Below are positions 50,845-58,905 of a stretch of DNA of 58,905 bases, one piece after another. Source of the stretch: Lachnospiraceae bacterium (GTDB taxonomy: Bacteria; Bacillota; Clostridia; Lachnospirales; Lachnospiraceae); assembly GCA_017465475.1 (NCBI GenBank), contig JAFTWC010000048.1, positions 1 through 58,905 on the forward strand. The letters run 5' to 3'. The notes beneath the pieces were generated by a model. That model did not search any database and was not told where the DNA came from. It was given only the letters and a program-made list of their open reading frames with translations. Numbering within the stretch: position 1 is the stretch's first letter; the number at the start of each line of letters is the position of its first letter. The position numbers and the translations under genes are program-made.

Positions 50845-52125
50845 TTGGACCCCACAGCACAAATAATCGTGCTCATTATTCTTTTAGTGCTTTCCGCACT
50901 ATTCTCTTCTGCGGAAACTGCTCTTACCACCGTAAACAAGATTCGTATCCGAAGTCTTGCGGAGGAAGGCAAACGCAGTGCAAAAACCGTTGCAAAACTA
51001 ATCGAAGACCCGTCAAAGATGATTAGCGCCATTCTTATCGGCAATAATATCGTTAACCTTTCGGCGTCCTCCCTTACGACAACCCTTGTAATCGAACAAT
51101 TCAACTCGATTCCCGCGGGGATTGCAACCGGTATTCTTACCGTTCTTATCTTAATTTTCGGTGAAATCACCCCGAAAACACTGGCAACCATTTACAACGA
51201 AAAACTTTCTCTCATTTATGCTCCGGCGATTCTTTTGCTCACCAGAATTATGACTCCGGTTATATTTTTGTTGAATTTTGTTTCCCGCGGTCTTTTGTTG
51301 TTGTTCCGCATCGATCCGAACAAAAAAGTAGCTGCCATGACAGAAAACGAGCTTCTCACCATTGTAGAGGTAAGTCATGAAGAAGGTGTCATCGAAAGCG
51401 AAGAACGGGAAATGATTAACAATGTAGTAGACTTCGGTGATTCTCTCGCAAGAGATATTATGGTTCCGCGTATCGACATGAACTTTGTGGAAGATACGGT
51501 AAACTTTGATGAACTTGTATCAGCTTTTGAAGAAAATATGTATACCCGTCTCCCGGTTTATCATGAAACCAGAGACAACGTGGTAGGTATTGTAAACCTT
51601 AAGGACGTTTTCTTCTATAAAGGCTCCAAAGAAGAGTTCCGTATCAAAGACTTTTTACGCGAACCGTATTTCACCTATGAATATAAGAAAACCTCCGAGC
51701 TTCTTCGGGAAATGCGAAAGGAATCCATCGCACTGGCCATCGTCCTTGACGAATACGGTGCCACTGCCGGTCTTGTGACTGTGGAGGACTTGATTGAAGA
51801 AATCGTCGGAGAAATCCGTGACGAATACGACGAAGACGAGGAAGATGTAATTACCTCCGTCGGGGAAAATGAATATCTTGCAGACGGTGCCGCAAAGCTT
51901 GATGAAATCAATGAAGCATTGGGACTCTCTCTTACTTCCGACGATTACGATTCCATTGCCGGACACGTCATTTACTTACTGGATCACCTTCCGACGGAGG
52001 GTGAGACTCTCACCGACAAAGGTGTTACCTACACGGTAGCCCAGGTGGACAAAAACCGAATCGATAAAATTCACATTAAGTTGGACCCGGACTATGAGCC
52101 GGAGGAAGAAGAAACTGAAGAGTGA
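50845..52125 (+). CDS. CNNM-domain protein with CBS pair and CorC/HlyC domain
   Basis: A 426-residue membrane protein. The CNNM (DUF21) domain with about four helices spans 1-185 (VLSALFSSAETALTTVNKIR, GNNIVNLSASSLTT). A CBS pair follows near 205-320 (DIMVPRIDMNFVEDTVNFDE, LAIVLDEYGATAGLVTVEDL) and the CorC/HlyC transporter-associated domain near 340-420. Members are linked to Mg2+ or Na+ handling and were formerly called hemolysins. The start is TTG at 50845-50847, because AGGAGG at 50831-50836 is 8 bases upstream and the longer in-frame reading crosses the pheS leader. It is a monocistronic gene. Confidence 0.9.
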   Translation: MDPTAQIIVLIILLVLSALFSSAETALTTVNKIRIRSLAEEGKRSAKTVAKLIEDPSKMISAILIGNNIVNLSASSLTTTLVIEQFNSIPAGIATGILTVLILIFGEITPKTLATIYNEKLSLIYAPAILLLTRIMTPVIFLLNFVSRGLLLLFRIDPNKKVAAMTENELLTIVEVSHEEGVIESEEREMINNVVDFGDSLARDIMVPRIDMNFVEDTVNFDELVSAFEENMYTRLPVYHETRDNVVGIVNLKDVFFYKGSKEEFRIKDFLREPYFTYEYKKTSELLREMRKESIALAIVLDEYGATAGLVTVEDLIEEIVGEIRDEYDEDEEDVITSVGENEYLADGAAKLDEINEALGLSLTSDDYDSIAGHVIYLLDHLPTEGETLTDKGVTYTVAQVDKNRIDKIHIKLDPDYEPEEEETEE

Positions 52126-52169
52126 TGAACAGGGGCCGTGGCAGTTACTACTGCGCGGCCCTGCTCATC
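52124..52169. terminator. Hairpin between the converging CNNM and methionyl-tRNA synthetase genes
   Basis: GATGA-CAGGG-CCG-CAG pairs with CTG-CGG-CCCTG-TCATC through a long GC-rich stem overlapping the CNNM stop. T runs on either side are weak, so termination efficiency is uncertain. Confidence 0.55.
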
Positions 52170-52185
52170 ATAAAATTACTTACTG

Positions 52186-53820
52186 TCAATGTATTCCAAT
52201 TTGCCTAAGTTTCTCCGTTTCCTCCTCAATCACCTTCTTATCGATTCTCTGGAACAAAATCTCCACTTCCGGCAATTTATATCCGGCTACTACCGATTGT
52301 TTCTCCCATTTATTGTTTATTCCAAGCCAGCCACACACCTTCTCGGAAGAAAACGGTAAAAACGGTGCCAATAGTACTGCAAGATTCGCAATAATCTGAA
52401 CGCACTGGTACAACGTATTTCTGCAAGCTTTCACATCCGTTGTTCTGGTCACCCAAGGCTGTTCTGTATCAAAAAATTTATTGGAAAATCTTACAAATTC
52501 AAATATTTCATCAATGGCATCCTTAAACGCTCCGCCTTCTATCTTCGTCCCTACAGAAGTATACAGAGCATCCAGTCTCTCTTCTATCTCCGAATTAAAA
52601 ACTCCCTCCGGTACAATCCCATCAAGGTATTTTGCAATAAATGTCAGCGACCGATTAATAAAGTTTCCGTATGCACCAAGCAGTTCTCCGTTATGACTGT
52701 TTACATATTCTCTCCAAGAAAAGTCTGCATCTTTTTTCTCCGGTCCGTTTGCCAAAAAGAAATACCGAATGGAATCTGTTTCGTATTTGTCCAGTAGCTC
52801 TTTTATCCAAATCGCATAGTTGTGACTCGTAGAAATTTTCCGTCCTTCCAGGGTCAAATACTCACTTGATATAATGCGATCCGGCAAATGCCACCCTTCA
52901 CCGTTTCCAAACAAAAGTGCCGGCAAAATAATGGTATGAAACGGTATATTATCCTTTCCGTGCACATAATAATGGGTTGCATCTTTGCCCCACAATTCGG
53001 TAAAATCAGTCCCACGTTCGTCTGCTGCCACTTTGCTCGCAGACAAATATCCTAATACATTTTCCGCCCAGATATAAATCGATTTGTTCTCGTAACCTTC
53101 TTTCGGAACTTCGATTCCCCACTCCAAATCTCTGGTAAGGGCACGATCCCTCAACCCCTCCGCAATATACCGATTGGTAAACGCAACCGCATTTTTTCTC
53201 CATTCCGGATGAGTATCTACCAATTCCTTTAATTCCTCTGTAAGCTCCGAAATCGCAATATATAAATGCTTCGAATTCTTGAAATCAATCGACTTTTTAC
53301 ATACTGCACAAATCGGTTCTGACAGATTCTCCGGTTCCAAAACCGTTCCGCATGCATCACATTGATCTCCTCTTGTATCCTCTCCGCACTTCGGACATTT
53401 TCCTAACACAAAACGGTCCGCTAAAAAGGTATTACAACTTTTGCAAAACGCTTCCGGAGCTTCTTTTTCATAAACATGCTTGCTTTCGTATAACTTCCTG
53501 TGAAATTCTCTCACAAATTCTTTGTGTTCTTTCGCAGATGTTTTTGTATATACATCGTAGCTAAACCCAAGCTTTTCAAAACATTCTGCAAATTCTTCGT
53601 GATAAAAATCACTGATTTCCCGTGGTGTCCTGTTTTCCTGTTTTGCCCGAATCGCTACGGGTGTTCCGTAACAATCACTTCCTGATACAAAATACACGTC
53701 GTCCCCCACCGCTCTGTGATATCTTGCTAATACATCCCCCGGCAACAATCCGGCAATGTGACCGATATGCAATGAACCGTTTGCATACGGCCATGCTCCT
53801 CCGATTAAAATTTTCTTCAT
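52186..53820 (-). CDS. metG: Methionyl-tRNA synthetase, short form with KISTS motif
   Basis: A 544-residue class I synthetase. HIGH is seen as SLHIGHIAG (residues 16-24). The zinc region has four CxxC pairs (CKSCNTF, CPKCGED, CDACGTV, CAVCKKS). The KMSKS loop reads GRKISTSHNYAIW. The WAENVLGYLSASK block and the C-terminal anticodon-binding helices are complete, but the EMAP-type tRNA-binding domain of longer forms is absent. The KISTS variant suggests a type-2-like clostridial enzyme, perhaps a second MetRS. The gene is slightly more AT-rich than its neighbours. GAGGTAG precedes the ATG. A methionine T-box controls it. Confidence 0.9.
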   Translation of the reverse strand: MKKILIGGAWPYANGSLHIGHIAGLLPGDVLARYHRAVGDDVYFVSGSDCYGTPVAIRAKQENRTPREISDFYHEEFAECFEKLGFSYDVYTKTSAKEHKEFVREFHRKLYESKHVYEKEAPEAFCKSCNTFLADRFVLGKCPKCGEDTRGDQCDACGTVLEPENLSEPICAVCKKSIDFKNSKHLYIAISELTEELKELVDTHPEWRKNAVAFTNRYIAEGLRDRALTRDLEWGIEVPKEGYENKSIYIWAENVLGYLSASKVAADERGTDFTELWGKDATHYYVHGKDNIPFHTIILPALLFGNGEGWHLPDRIISSEYLTLEGRKISTSHNYAIWIKELLDKYETDSIRYFFLANGPEKKDADFSWREYVNSHNGELLGAYGNFINRSLTFIAKYLDGIVPEGVFNSEIEERLDALYTSVGTKIEGGAFKDAIDEIFEFVRFSNKFFDTEQPWVTRTTDVKACRNTLYQCVQIIANLAVLLAPFLPFSSEKVCGWLGINNKWEKQSVVAGYKLPEVEILFQRIDKKVIEEETEKLRQIGIH

Positions 53821-53929
53821 ATAATCTACCTCATTTCTTTTTGATGTGATAACTAAATTTCCGATGTCCTATGACACTAAGTTTCATACAAAGGATGTTT
53901 CTTTCCGCTATCCTTTGCTATAAAATGCA

Positions 53930-54215
53930 ATAAAAAAAGCCCTCCTCTCTGAAAAATTTCTTTTTCAGGGACGAGAGCAACGGCTTCGTGTTACCACCCC
54001 AAATTCACCTACACCTCACGGTATAGGCCTTATCAACTACGGACGAGAAATGATTCATCGATAGTATATCACTGTAACGGGTGCACCCGTCGTAGCCTTG
54101 GCAAACATGCTTCGGTACGCAGCTCCGAGACCATTTTCGGTAGTTCCTTCTGTGCCTGTTCTCACCAATCCGGGCTCTCTGTAACATATCTAACTACTTA
54201 CTTTTCTCTTCCTAG
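53930..54215 (-). promoter_or_regulatory. T-box riboswitch controlling the methionyl-tRNA synthetase
   Basis: On the minus strand the T-box GGGGTGGTAACACG is at 53987-54000, followed by a terminator (about 53935-53985) whose inner stem is CTGAAAAA/TTTTTCAG, ending in seven T. Stem I starts with ACAGAGAGCCC near 54180, and an ATG triplet in GAAAATGGTCTCGG (near 54130) is the probable Met specifier. Confidence 0.9.
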
Positions 54216-54236
54216 CATTTTTCAATATTTTCGTTG

Positions 54237-54265
54237 ATTATACAACTACTCTTTTCTTTTGTCAA
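54237..54265 (-). promoter_or_regulatory. Consensus promoter of the methionyl-tRNA synthetase T-box transcript
   Basis: A perfect TTGACA (54260-54265), 17-base spacer and perfect TATAAT (54237-54242). Confidence 0.92.
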
Positions 54266-54299
54266 TCAAATTTTTAATAAAAAATGTCAATAAAAAATT

Positions 54300-54944
54300 T
54301 TATCTCCACTTATGCCCTTCCGGGTACAGCATATCTATGGTCTTTTCAAACCATGCTCTCTGCTCCCCGTTCAATCTCTCTACCGTCAACTCAAAATCCT
54401 GCTGATATCCTTCCCGTTCAATATCGGTGGATTTGAACAACAGGCAAAGTTCCGGGGACAAATACGGTATCCCGTCTTTTTTTAATAGTGCTTTCTCCAA
54501 CTCACGTTTCACTCGATTATCTCTGACATAGACAAATTCATCCTCTGTTTTTTCATTAAACAGGAACTCAATATAATTGAGTTTTGACAGTCCTATATGT
54601 TGAAAATCAAAGTAGAATACATCTTGTTCTTCCGTATCATACAACCGTACCAATTCACAATCCTTAGTACAACAAAAAATATTTTTTCTTAATTTTTCCT
54701 GTGTCCGGATGTCCGTAATACGATGTACTTTACCTCCACCCAGCATCTCAAAAACACAAAAGCCCTTAGATTGCATAAAGATAATAATCTTTTCTCTATC
54801 CTCCCAAAAGGCTAAAACATCAATATCACCATGCACTCTGCTTTCATAGCCCAAGAACAAATCTAATGCAAAGCCTCCGCAAATCGCATAGGAAAAATCC
54901 TGTCCTTGTAAAAGGGTATTTGCTTCTTCTACCAGTCGGTTCAT
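54300..54944 (-). CDS. Nucleotidyltransferase, aminoglycoside-2''-adenylyltransferase-like
   Basis: A 214-residue protein with the MNT-fold signature: ICGGFALDLFLGYESRVHGD then IDVLAF, that is GG-x-A-x-D with an H-x-D-I-D-V metal site. A helical C-terminal half follows (YLSPELCLLFKSTDIEREGY). The pattern is close to the AAD-2''/LinB class, which adenylylate aminoglycosides or lincosamides, but chromosomal homologues of this kind often have no known resistance role. The start is the ATG at 54942-54944, with GAGGAG overlapping the upstream stop; an earlier in-frame ATG has a poor site. It overlaps the transcript of the membrane protein gene before it. Confidence 0.72.
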   Translation of the reverse strand: MNRLVEEANTLLQGQDFSYAICGGFALDLFLGYESRVHGDIDVLAFWEDREKIIIFMQSKGFCVFEMLGGGKVHRITDIRTQEKLRKNIFCCTKDCELVRLYDTEEQDVFYFDFQHIGLSKLNYIEFLFNEKTEDEFVYVRDNRVKRELEKALLKKDGIPYLSPELCLLFKSTDIEREGYQQDFELTVERLNGEQRAWFEKTIDMLYPEGHKWR

Positions 54945-54951
54945 TTTCTCT

Positions 54952-55347
54952 TTACTCCTCTGCATCACTTTCTTCTTCGGAGACTTCTACAGAGTCGGCA
55001 GTCTCGTCTTCTTCTGAATCTTCCTCTTCTTCCTCCACCCCATACTTCTCTTCAATTTCCTTTGCAAGCTTCTCCGGATCTTCTCCGTTCTTCAATCGCT
55101 TATTATACTTACGCACTTCCCTGTAAGACATTCCCTGCGGTGCATTTTTTCTTGCCCACTTATCCAGTACAAGAAATCCGTATATCAAAATAGGGATAAT
55201 GATGGTGGCCAAAAGGCTTGCCATAAACATACCTTCCGCTCCCGGCTTCGCCATGAGGGCAAGCACAAAGCTCACCACATACATTCCCACTAACAACAAA
55301 AGTCCTACTGCTGCAAATATCTGTCTGAACGTTACTTTCTTTTTCAT
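54952..55347 (-). CDS. Small membrane protein with acidic tail
   Basis: A 131-residue protein with two membrane helices (about 12-33 and 42-62) and a cytoplasmic region. That region carries the short motif RKNAPQGMSYREVRKYNKRL, then a strongly acidic Glu/Asp/Ser tail (YGVEEEEEDSEEDE). I do not recognise a named family. AGAGGAG precedes the ATG. The gene sits between rarA and the nucleotidyltransferase, all in one direction. Confidence 0.65.
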   Translation of the reverse strand: MKKKVTFRQIFAAVGLLLLVGMYVVSFVLALMAKPGAEGMFMASLLATIIIPILIYGFLVLDKWARKNAPQGMSYREVRKYNKRLKNGEDPEKLAKEIEEKYGVEEEEEDSEEDETADSVEVSEEESDAEE

Positions 55348-55429
55348 ACGATAAAATCTCCTCTGTCTAAAAAATCATTCCATTCACCGAATCACTGCCG
55401 GCTCTCATCTAAACGGTATTCTACATCCT

Positions 55430-56761
55430 TCATTCCGGTCTCTGTGCTCCCTTAAGGAACGCCAACCATTCCTTCTGGGTCTTTTCATACCCCTGCTCCG
55501 TCGGTTCGTAGAATTTCTCTCCTACCACGCCGTCCGGCAGGTACTGCTGTTCTACATAATGATTCGGAAAAGCATGGGCATACTGATAACCGATGCCGTG
55601 GTTTAACTTCGCTGCCCCTTTATAATGAGCATCCATCAAATGCACCGGAACCGGTGCGGTCTTATGGGTCGCCACATAGTTCATGGCACGCTCAATAGCA
55701 GTCACCGCCGAATTACTCTTGGGTGCACATGCCACATAGGCCGCTGCCTGTGCCAGCACAATCTGTGCCTCCGGCATTCCAAGCCTCTCCGCAGCCAATG
55801 ACGCATTCACCGCTACTACTAATGCCTGCGGGTCCGCGTTGGATACATCTTCCGCCGCACATATCATAATACGCCGCGCAATAAAGGCCGGTTCCTCTCC
55901 TGCATATAACATCTTTGCCAAATAATACACCGCCGCATCCGGATCAGACCCCCGCATACTCTTAATAAAAGCAGAAATATTATCGTAATGGTTGTCGCCG
56001 TCCTTATCATACCGAAGCACGCGCTTCTGGATACAGTCCGCCGCCACTTCTCTCGTAATATGTATGAGGCCGTCTTCACTACGTTCCGTAGTTAACACAC
56101 CCAGTTCAATGGCATTTAAAGCCGTTCTTCCGTCACCGTTTGCCACATCCGCAAGAAAGGAAATGGCCTCAGGGTCTGCCACTGCCTTGTACGCCCCAAG
56201 CCCCCGTTCCGTATCCTCAATGGCACGATAGAGAAGCTTTTCTACATTTTCCTTAGAAAGGGGCTTTAACTCAAATATCACAGAGCGGGAAATCAGTGCT
56301 CCGTTTACCTCAAAATACGGGTTCTCTGTAGTCGCACCGATTAAGGACACTGTGCCATCCTCTACAAAAGGAAGCAGATAGTCCTGCTGACTCTTATTAA
56401 AACGATGAATCTCGTCTACAAACAAAATGGTCTTTTTCCCGTACATGCCAAGGGTCTCTTTCGCCTTCGCGATAACCTCTTCCATGTCCTTTTTACCGGC
56501 CACCGTGGCATTGAGCTGGGTGAACTCGGAACTGGTAGTATGGGCAATCACTTGTGCCAGAGTGGTCTTGCCCGTTCCCGGCGGTCCGTAAAAAATCACG
56601 GAACCCAGCTTGTCCGCTTTAATTGCTCTGGAAAGAAGCTTCCCTTCTCCCAAAATATGCTCCTGTCCCACCACTTCCTCTAACGTTCGCGGACGAAGCC
56701 TCGCCGCCAACGGAGATTCCTTTTTCGAGGTCTCTGCCCGCATATATTCAAACAGGTCCAT
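55430..56761 (-). CDS. rarA: Replication-associated recombination protein A (RarA/MgsA) AAA+ ATPase
   Basis: A 443-residue clamp-loader-like ATPase acting at stalled replication forks. Walker A is FYGPPGTGKTTLAQ near residue 53, Walker B is ILFVDEIHRFNKSQQDYLLP near 105 and sensor 1 is IGATTENPYF. The C-terminal tetramerisation domain contains ERAMNYVATHKTAPVPVHLM and the typical HAFPNHYVEQQYLPD. The start is the ATG at 56759-56761 after AGGAGG; a longer in-frame reading has no ribosome site. It follows the HAD phosphatase gene in the same direction. Confidence 0.95.
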   Translation of the reverse strand: MDLFEYMRAETSKKESPLAARLRPRTLEEVVGQEHILGEGKLLSRAIKADKLGSVIFYGPPGTGKTTLAQVIAHTTSSEFTQLNATVAGKKDMEEVIAKAKETLGMYGKKTILFVDEIHRFNKSQQDYLLPFVEDGTVSLIGATTENPYFEVNGALISRSVIFELKPLSKENVEKLLYRAIEDTERGLGAYKAVADPEAISFLADVANGDGRTALNAIELGVLTTERSEDGLIHITREVAADCIQKRVLRYDKDGDNHYDNISAFIKSMRGSDPDAAVYYLAKMLYAGEEPAFIARRIMICAAEDVSNADPQALVVAVNASLAAERLGMPEAQIVLAQAAAYVACAPKSNSAVTAIERAMNYVATHKTAPVPVHLMDAHYKGAAKLNHGIGYQYAHAFPNHYVEQQYLPDGVVGEKFYEPTEQGYEKTQKEWLAFLKGAQRPE

Positions 56762-56850
56762 GGCATTTCCTCCTGTCAATTCTCGCATTTGTTTCATATA
56801 GGTCAATTATATCGGAACACCGCAAAAAAAGCAATGCTTCCCGTATTTCA

Positions 56851-57606
56851 TCAGTTTTTCAAAATGTGGTCCTCAATCCACCGTGCCACACCATCCGCAT
56901 CATTACTTTCTACAACCTTATCCGCCACAGCCTTTACCTCCGGAATCGCATTGTCCACTGCTATCCCAAGACCACAGAACTCCATGGATTCCGCATCATC
57001 CTGATCATCTCCGAAATATACCGCTTCTTCCGGAGAAATTCCGAAGGCATCCAGCATGACCGCCACACCGTTTCGCTTCTTTGCATCCTTACTCATAATC
57101 TGCACCAGATATCCGTTTGCCACAGTACAGTGTAAGTCTTCTGTCAGATTCTCTTTCACAAACTCTGCCGCGCCTTCCCCACTCACCAATATCTTATATG
57201 CCGTTTCCCCTGCAGGAAGTTTCGGAAATTCCGTATGTAACGTGTACTGAAACTCTGCAATATGTTCTGCGGCATAAAGGATTTCCCCTGTCTCTACAGA
57301 AAAAAGAAATTCCTTCCGTTCGCATACCTTGGCAAGCATTTCCTCCGCAAGCGCATCCGGTATTCCGTAAGTCATCCTCTTCTCACCTACCATCACTTTC
57401 GCACCGTTCATCACTGTCACTGCATCAAAGCCGATAGCCTCATCATACTCCGTAATTGTACGCTCAGGTCTTGCGGTAGCTGCCATAATCTTAATTCCCC
57501 GCGCCTTACAGTCCCTTAACACTGCTATCGTGTATTCAGACAAAGACTTATCCGTACGAAGTAAGGTTCTGTCTAAATCGGTGATAATTGCTTTGATATT
57601 CTTCAT
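56851..57606 (-). CDS. HAD-superfamily hydrolase, Cof subfamily (IIB)
   Basis: A 251-residue phosphatase. Motif I is ITDLDRTLLRTDKSLSEY, with the DxD replaced in usual Cof fashion by DLDRT, motif II is the threonine in MAATARPERT, motif III is the lysine in SKDAKKRNGVAVML, and motif IV is YFGDDQDDAESM. Cof proteins dephosphorylate sugar phosphates or similar small molecules; the substrate is unknown. The start is the ATG at 57604-57606, with GGGAGG 9 bases upstream. It lies between the phospholipase-like gene and rarA. Confidence 0.9.
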   Translation of the reverse strand: MKNIKAIITDLDRTLLRTDKSLSEYTIAVLRDCKARGIKIMAATARPERTITEYDEAIGFDAVTVMNGAKVMVGEKRMTYGIPDALAEEMLAKVCERKEFLFSVETGEILYAAEHIAEFQYTLHTEFPKLPAGETAYKILVSGEGAAEFVKENLTEDLHCTVANGYLVQIMSKDAKKRNGVAVMLDAFGISPEEAVYFGDDQDDAESMEFCGLGIAVDNAIPEVKAVADKVVESNDADGVARWIEDHILKN

Positions 57607-57698
57607 TCCGAGTATCCTCCCTAAAATAAAATGGCAGAAGTCGCAGTTCTTCCCAACCGCTCTTCCACCATTATACTTTACCAACCACAGAAAGGCAA

Positions 57699-58487
57699 TC
57701 ATTTTTCCGCCGCAAAACTCCTGTAAAATCTTCTCCCCAACCTTCGTTTTCCTGCTCTTGCCTTCATATATTCCTCAATCATCTCCACTGCCTGTTCCAC
57801 GCATCTCCAGTATATCTTCTTCATCTCCCGACAACTTTCCACGCATCGCGCACTGGGACGTTTCTTTATCACCATGCCGTACAATAACCGATAGGTTCCG
57901 GTTGTGGCAAAAAGCACTTGTAACGTTACCCTTTTCATCGTCCCTCGCGCCGATAAGAAATGATGACACCGGAGCATATCCCTTAAAGTTCCCTTAATCT
58001 GTCGTACTGACAGCCACGGAAAGAACCGGTGAATCACCTCTGCATTTTCCGCAGACGGTACCACATGACCAGCCAACGGATATTCAAATGGGTTTAACCC
58101 ATCTGTCACCATCAAACTCCGGTCCAGCTCCGCTTCGATTTCCAAATGTCTGACTCCGTATCTTTTCTCATACTCTGCAATATAATCATGACACTGTCCG
58201 TCCAATACAAAGTGACAAATAAATCCTAACATATAGGAAAGTGTCTTCTCGTCCGTTGTCAAAGTAAGACTCCGCTTAAAGAATCCGTACGCGTTCCGCT
58301 TATGCATCCGAAATCCGGTGAGACTTACCGGATTTGCCACAGCCCCATGGTAATAAAACAAAATATCCGGCCCGTAAAGCCCGATATCAAATAAATCCTC
58401 ATGCAAATCCACAATCTTCCGAAGTCCCTTCGGCAGACGTTGCTTCACATCCTGCCCAAATCGAAAATGCGTATAAGTTGCCGGCAT
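57699..58487 (-). CDS. Zinc-dependent phospholipase C-like protein
   Basis: A 262-residue protein resembling the zinc-dependent phospholipase C family (PF00882). Metal-site residues are visible in MPATYTHFRFG, LYGPDILFYYHG, MLGFICHFVLDGQCHDYI and EIEAELDRS. There is no signal peptide, so it may act inside the cell or not be a classical toxin. The C-terminal third is basic (KKRPSARCVESCREMKKIYW). GGAGG precedes the ATG by 8 bases. It starts a likely operon with the HAD and rarA genes. Confidence 0.82.
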   Translation of the reverse strand: MPATYTHFRFGQDVKQRLPKGLRKIVDLHEDLFDIGLYGPDILFYYHGAVANPVSLTGFRMHKRNAYGFFKRSLTLTTDEKTLSYMLGFICHFVLDGQCHDYIAEYEKRYGVRHLEIEAELDRSLMVTDGLNPFEYPLAGHVVPSAENAEVIHRFFPWLSVRQIKGTLRDMLRCHHFLSARGTMKRVTLQVLFATTGTYRLLYGMVIKKRPSARCVESCREMKKIYWRCVEQAVEMIEEYMKARAGKRRLGRRFYRSFAAEK

Positions 58488-58582
58488 ACTAAAACCTCCG
58501 TTTCTGGTGACTCTTCTAAGCTTTTGTTAGTATGCACGGCTATTATGATATAAATCCTCTTTCTCTTTAAAAAACTAACTAA

Positions 58583-58614
58583 AAAAGGAAGACATATAGC
58601 CCCGCCTTCCTTTT
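58583..58614 (-). terminator. Terminator after the Rpn-like gene
   Basis: AAAAGGAAG and CTTCCTTTT form a perfect 9-bp stem; the minus-strand side ends in TTTTTT. Confidence 0.82.
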
Positions 58615-58622
58615 CATAAACT

Positions 58623-58905
58623 TTATTTTTCTTTTAAAAGTGCCTGTAGACGAGCAATTTCTGCGTCTTTTTCAAGAAGCTCCTCGTCTTTTCTTCCAAT
58701 CACTTTCTCTGCTTCCGCTAACTTCCCTTCTGTTTCCGTCAGCTTCCCTTCTGTTTCCGTCAGCTTCCCTTCTATTACCGACAATTCGACCTTCCCTTTT
58801 TCAATCTTTTCCTTCATATCATCCACCATATACCGAATGGTATTGCGGTCCATTTCCCGTAACATCTCTGAAAACATCGTCATCAACTCCTCCGGCTTTC
58901 GCCCA
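58623..58905 (-). CDS. C-terminal end of an Rpn/PD-(D/E)XK transposase-like protein (runs off the window)
   Basis: The last 93 codons of a gene that begins beyond the window; the frame stays open to the edge (RKPEELMTMFSEMLREMDRN). This stretch, followed by TIRYMVDDMKEKI, resembles the C-terminal part of Rpn-family recombination-promoting nucleases of Lachnospiraceae, though the nuclease domain itself is not visible. It ends in a coiled coil with heptad repeats (LTETEGK twice, then LAEAEK). The partial view keeps confidence moderate. Confidence 0.55.
   Translation of the reverse strand, partial: GRKPEELMTMFSEMLREMDRNTIRYMVDDMKEKIEKGKVELSVIEGKLTETEGKLTETEGKLAEAEKVIGRKDEELLEKDAEIARLQALLKEK
58720..58782 (-). 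repeat. Three 21-bp tandem repeats coding for a coiled-coil heptad
   Basis: Units 58720-58740, 58741-58761 and 58762-58782 differ by one base (first pair) and three bases (second pair). Each encodes seven residues of the LTETEGK type, so copy-number change keeps the frame. Confidence 0.85.

Noticed and set aside
1-58905. tRNA, rRNA, complete insertion sequence or replication origin
   Set aside because: I found no TTCGAA-type tRNA arms with a cloverleaf, no rRNA-like tracts, no complete transposase and no DnaA-box cluster.

Overview
The window looks like chromosome from a low-to-mid GC Gram-positive anaerobe, most likely a gut member of the Lachnospiraceae (Clostridia). The inference rests on several things seen here: indolepyruvate:ferredoxin oxidoreductase, the yicC-remA-rpoZ and gap-pgk-tpiA blocks, T-box leaders on aminoacyl-tRNA synthetase genes, strong AGGAGG ribosome binding sites, consensus sigma-A promoters with 17-bp spacers, a CD3324-type HTH protein and CotH-type lipoproteins. 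I cannot name the genus. Nearly all genes lie on the minus strand.

Layout. 1-4.7 kb: the start of iorA diverges from an acyl-CoA ligase, followed by a CotH-domain lipoprotein. 4.7-12 kb: an alpha-galactosidase, then a regulatory/transport unit (histidine kinase, LuxR-type response regulator, permease, ATPase, permease) whose two promoters carry the same TGAC-N4-GTCA palindrome, then an iron-sulfur aldo/keto reductase. 13-15.3 kb: an XRE regulator with an internally deleted ORF6N gene, two small unknown genes and an HTH protein. 15.3-21 kb: a beta-glucuronidase and MATE exporter operon, and an EF-G paralogue with an altered G4 motif. 21-28 kb: an epimerase-like enzyme, a secreted transglutaminase-like protein, an RsmC-type methyltransferase, an HTH-GNAT fusion behind a leader peptide with competing hairpins, an intact XRE/ORF6N pair, a GNAT and a DUF1653 gene behind a structured leader. 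28-38 kb: a frameshifted lipoprotein, a YhcG-type nuclease coupled to an rRNA methyltransferase, a DUF4003 protein, an ABC exporter and an XRE-TPR regulator. 38-44 kb: core metabolism and housekeeping (tpiA, pgk, gap, lepB, rpoZ, remA, yicC). 44-46 kb: an ECF sigma/anti-sigma pair. 46-54 kb: pheST and a methionyl-tRNA synthetase under T-boxes, with a divergent CNNM/CBS membrane protein between them. 54-58.9 kb: a nucleotidyltransferase, rarA, a HAD phosphatase, a zinc phospholipase C-like protein and the end of an Rpn-type gene.

The strongest unexplained signal is at 45790-46182. Twelve copies of an 8-10 bp motif (TACCATGA) alternate in orientation to form six inverted pairs. Successive pairs repeat every 62-63 bp, with one step of 105 bp, and the sequences between them are unrelated. 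The spacing fits whole helical turns, which suggests a nucleoprotein array, or a run of RNA hairpins, rather than a gene. Second is the ORF6N family: both copies carry a perfect DNA palindrome, of different sequence, at the same codons. Third is the leader-peptide architecture in front of the HTH-GNAT fusion.

All family calls come from motifs read by eye. No database search or folding program was run.
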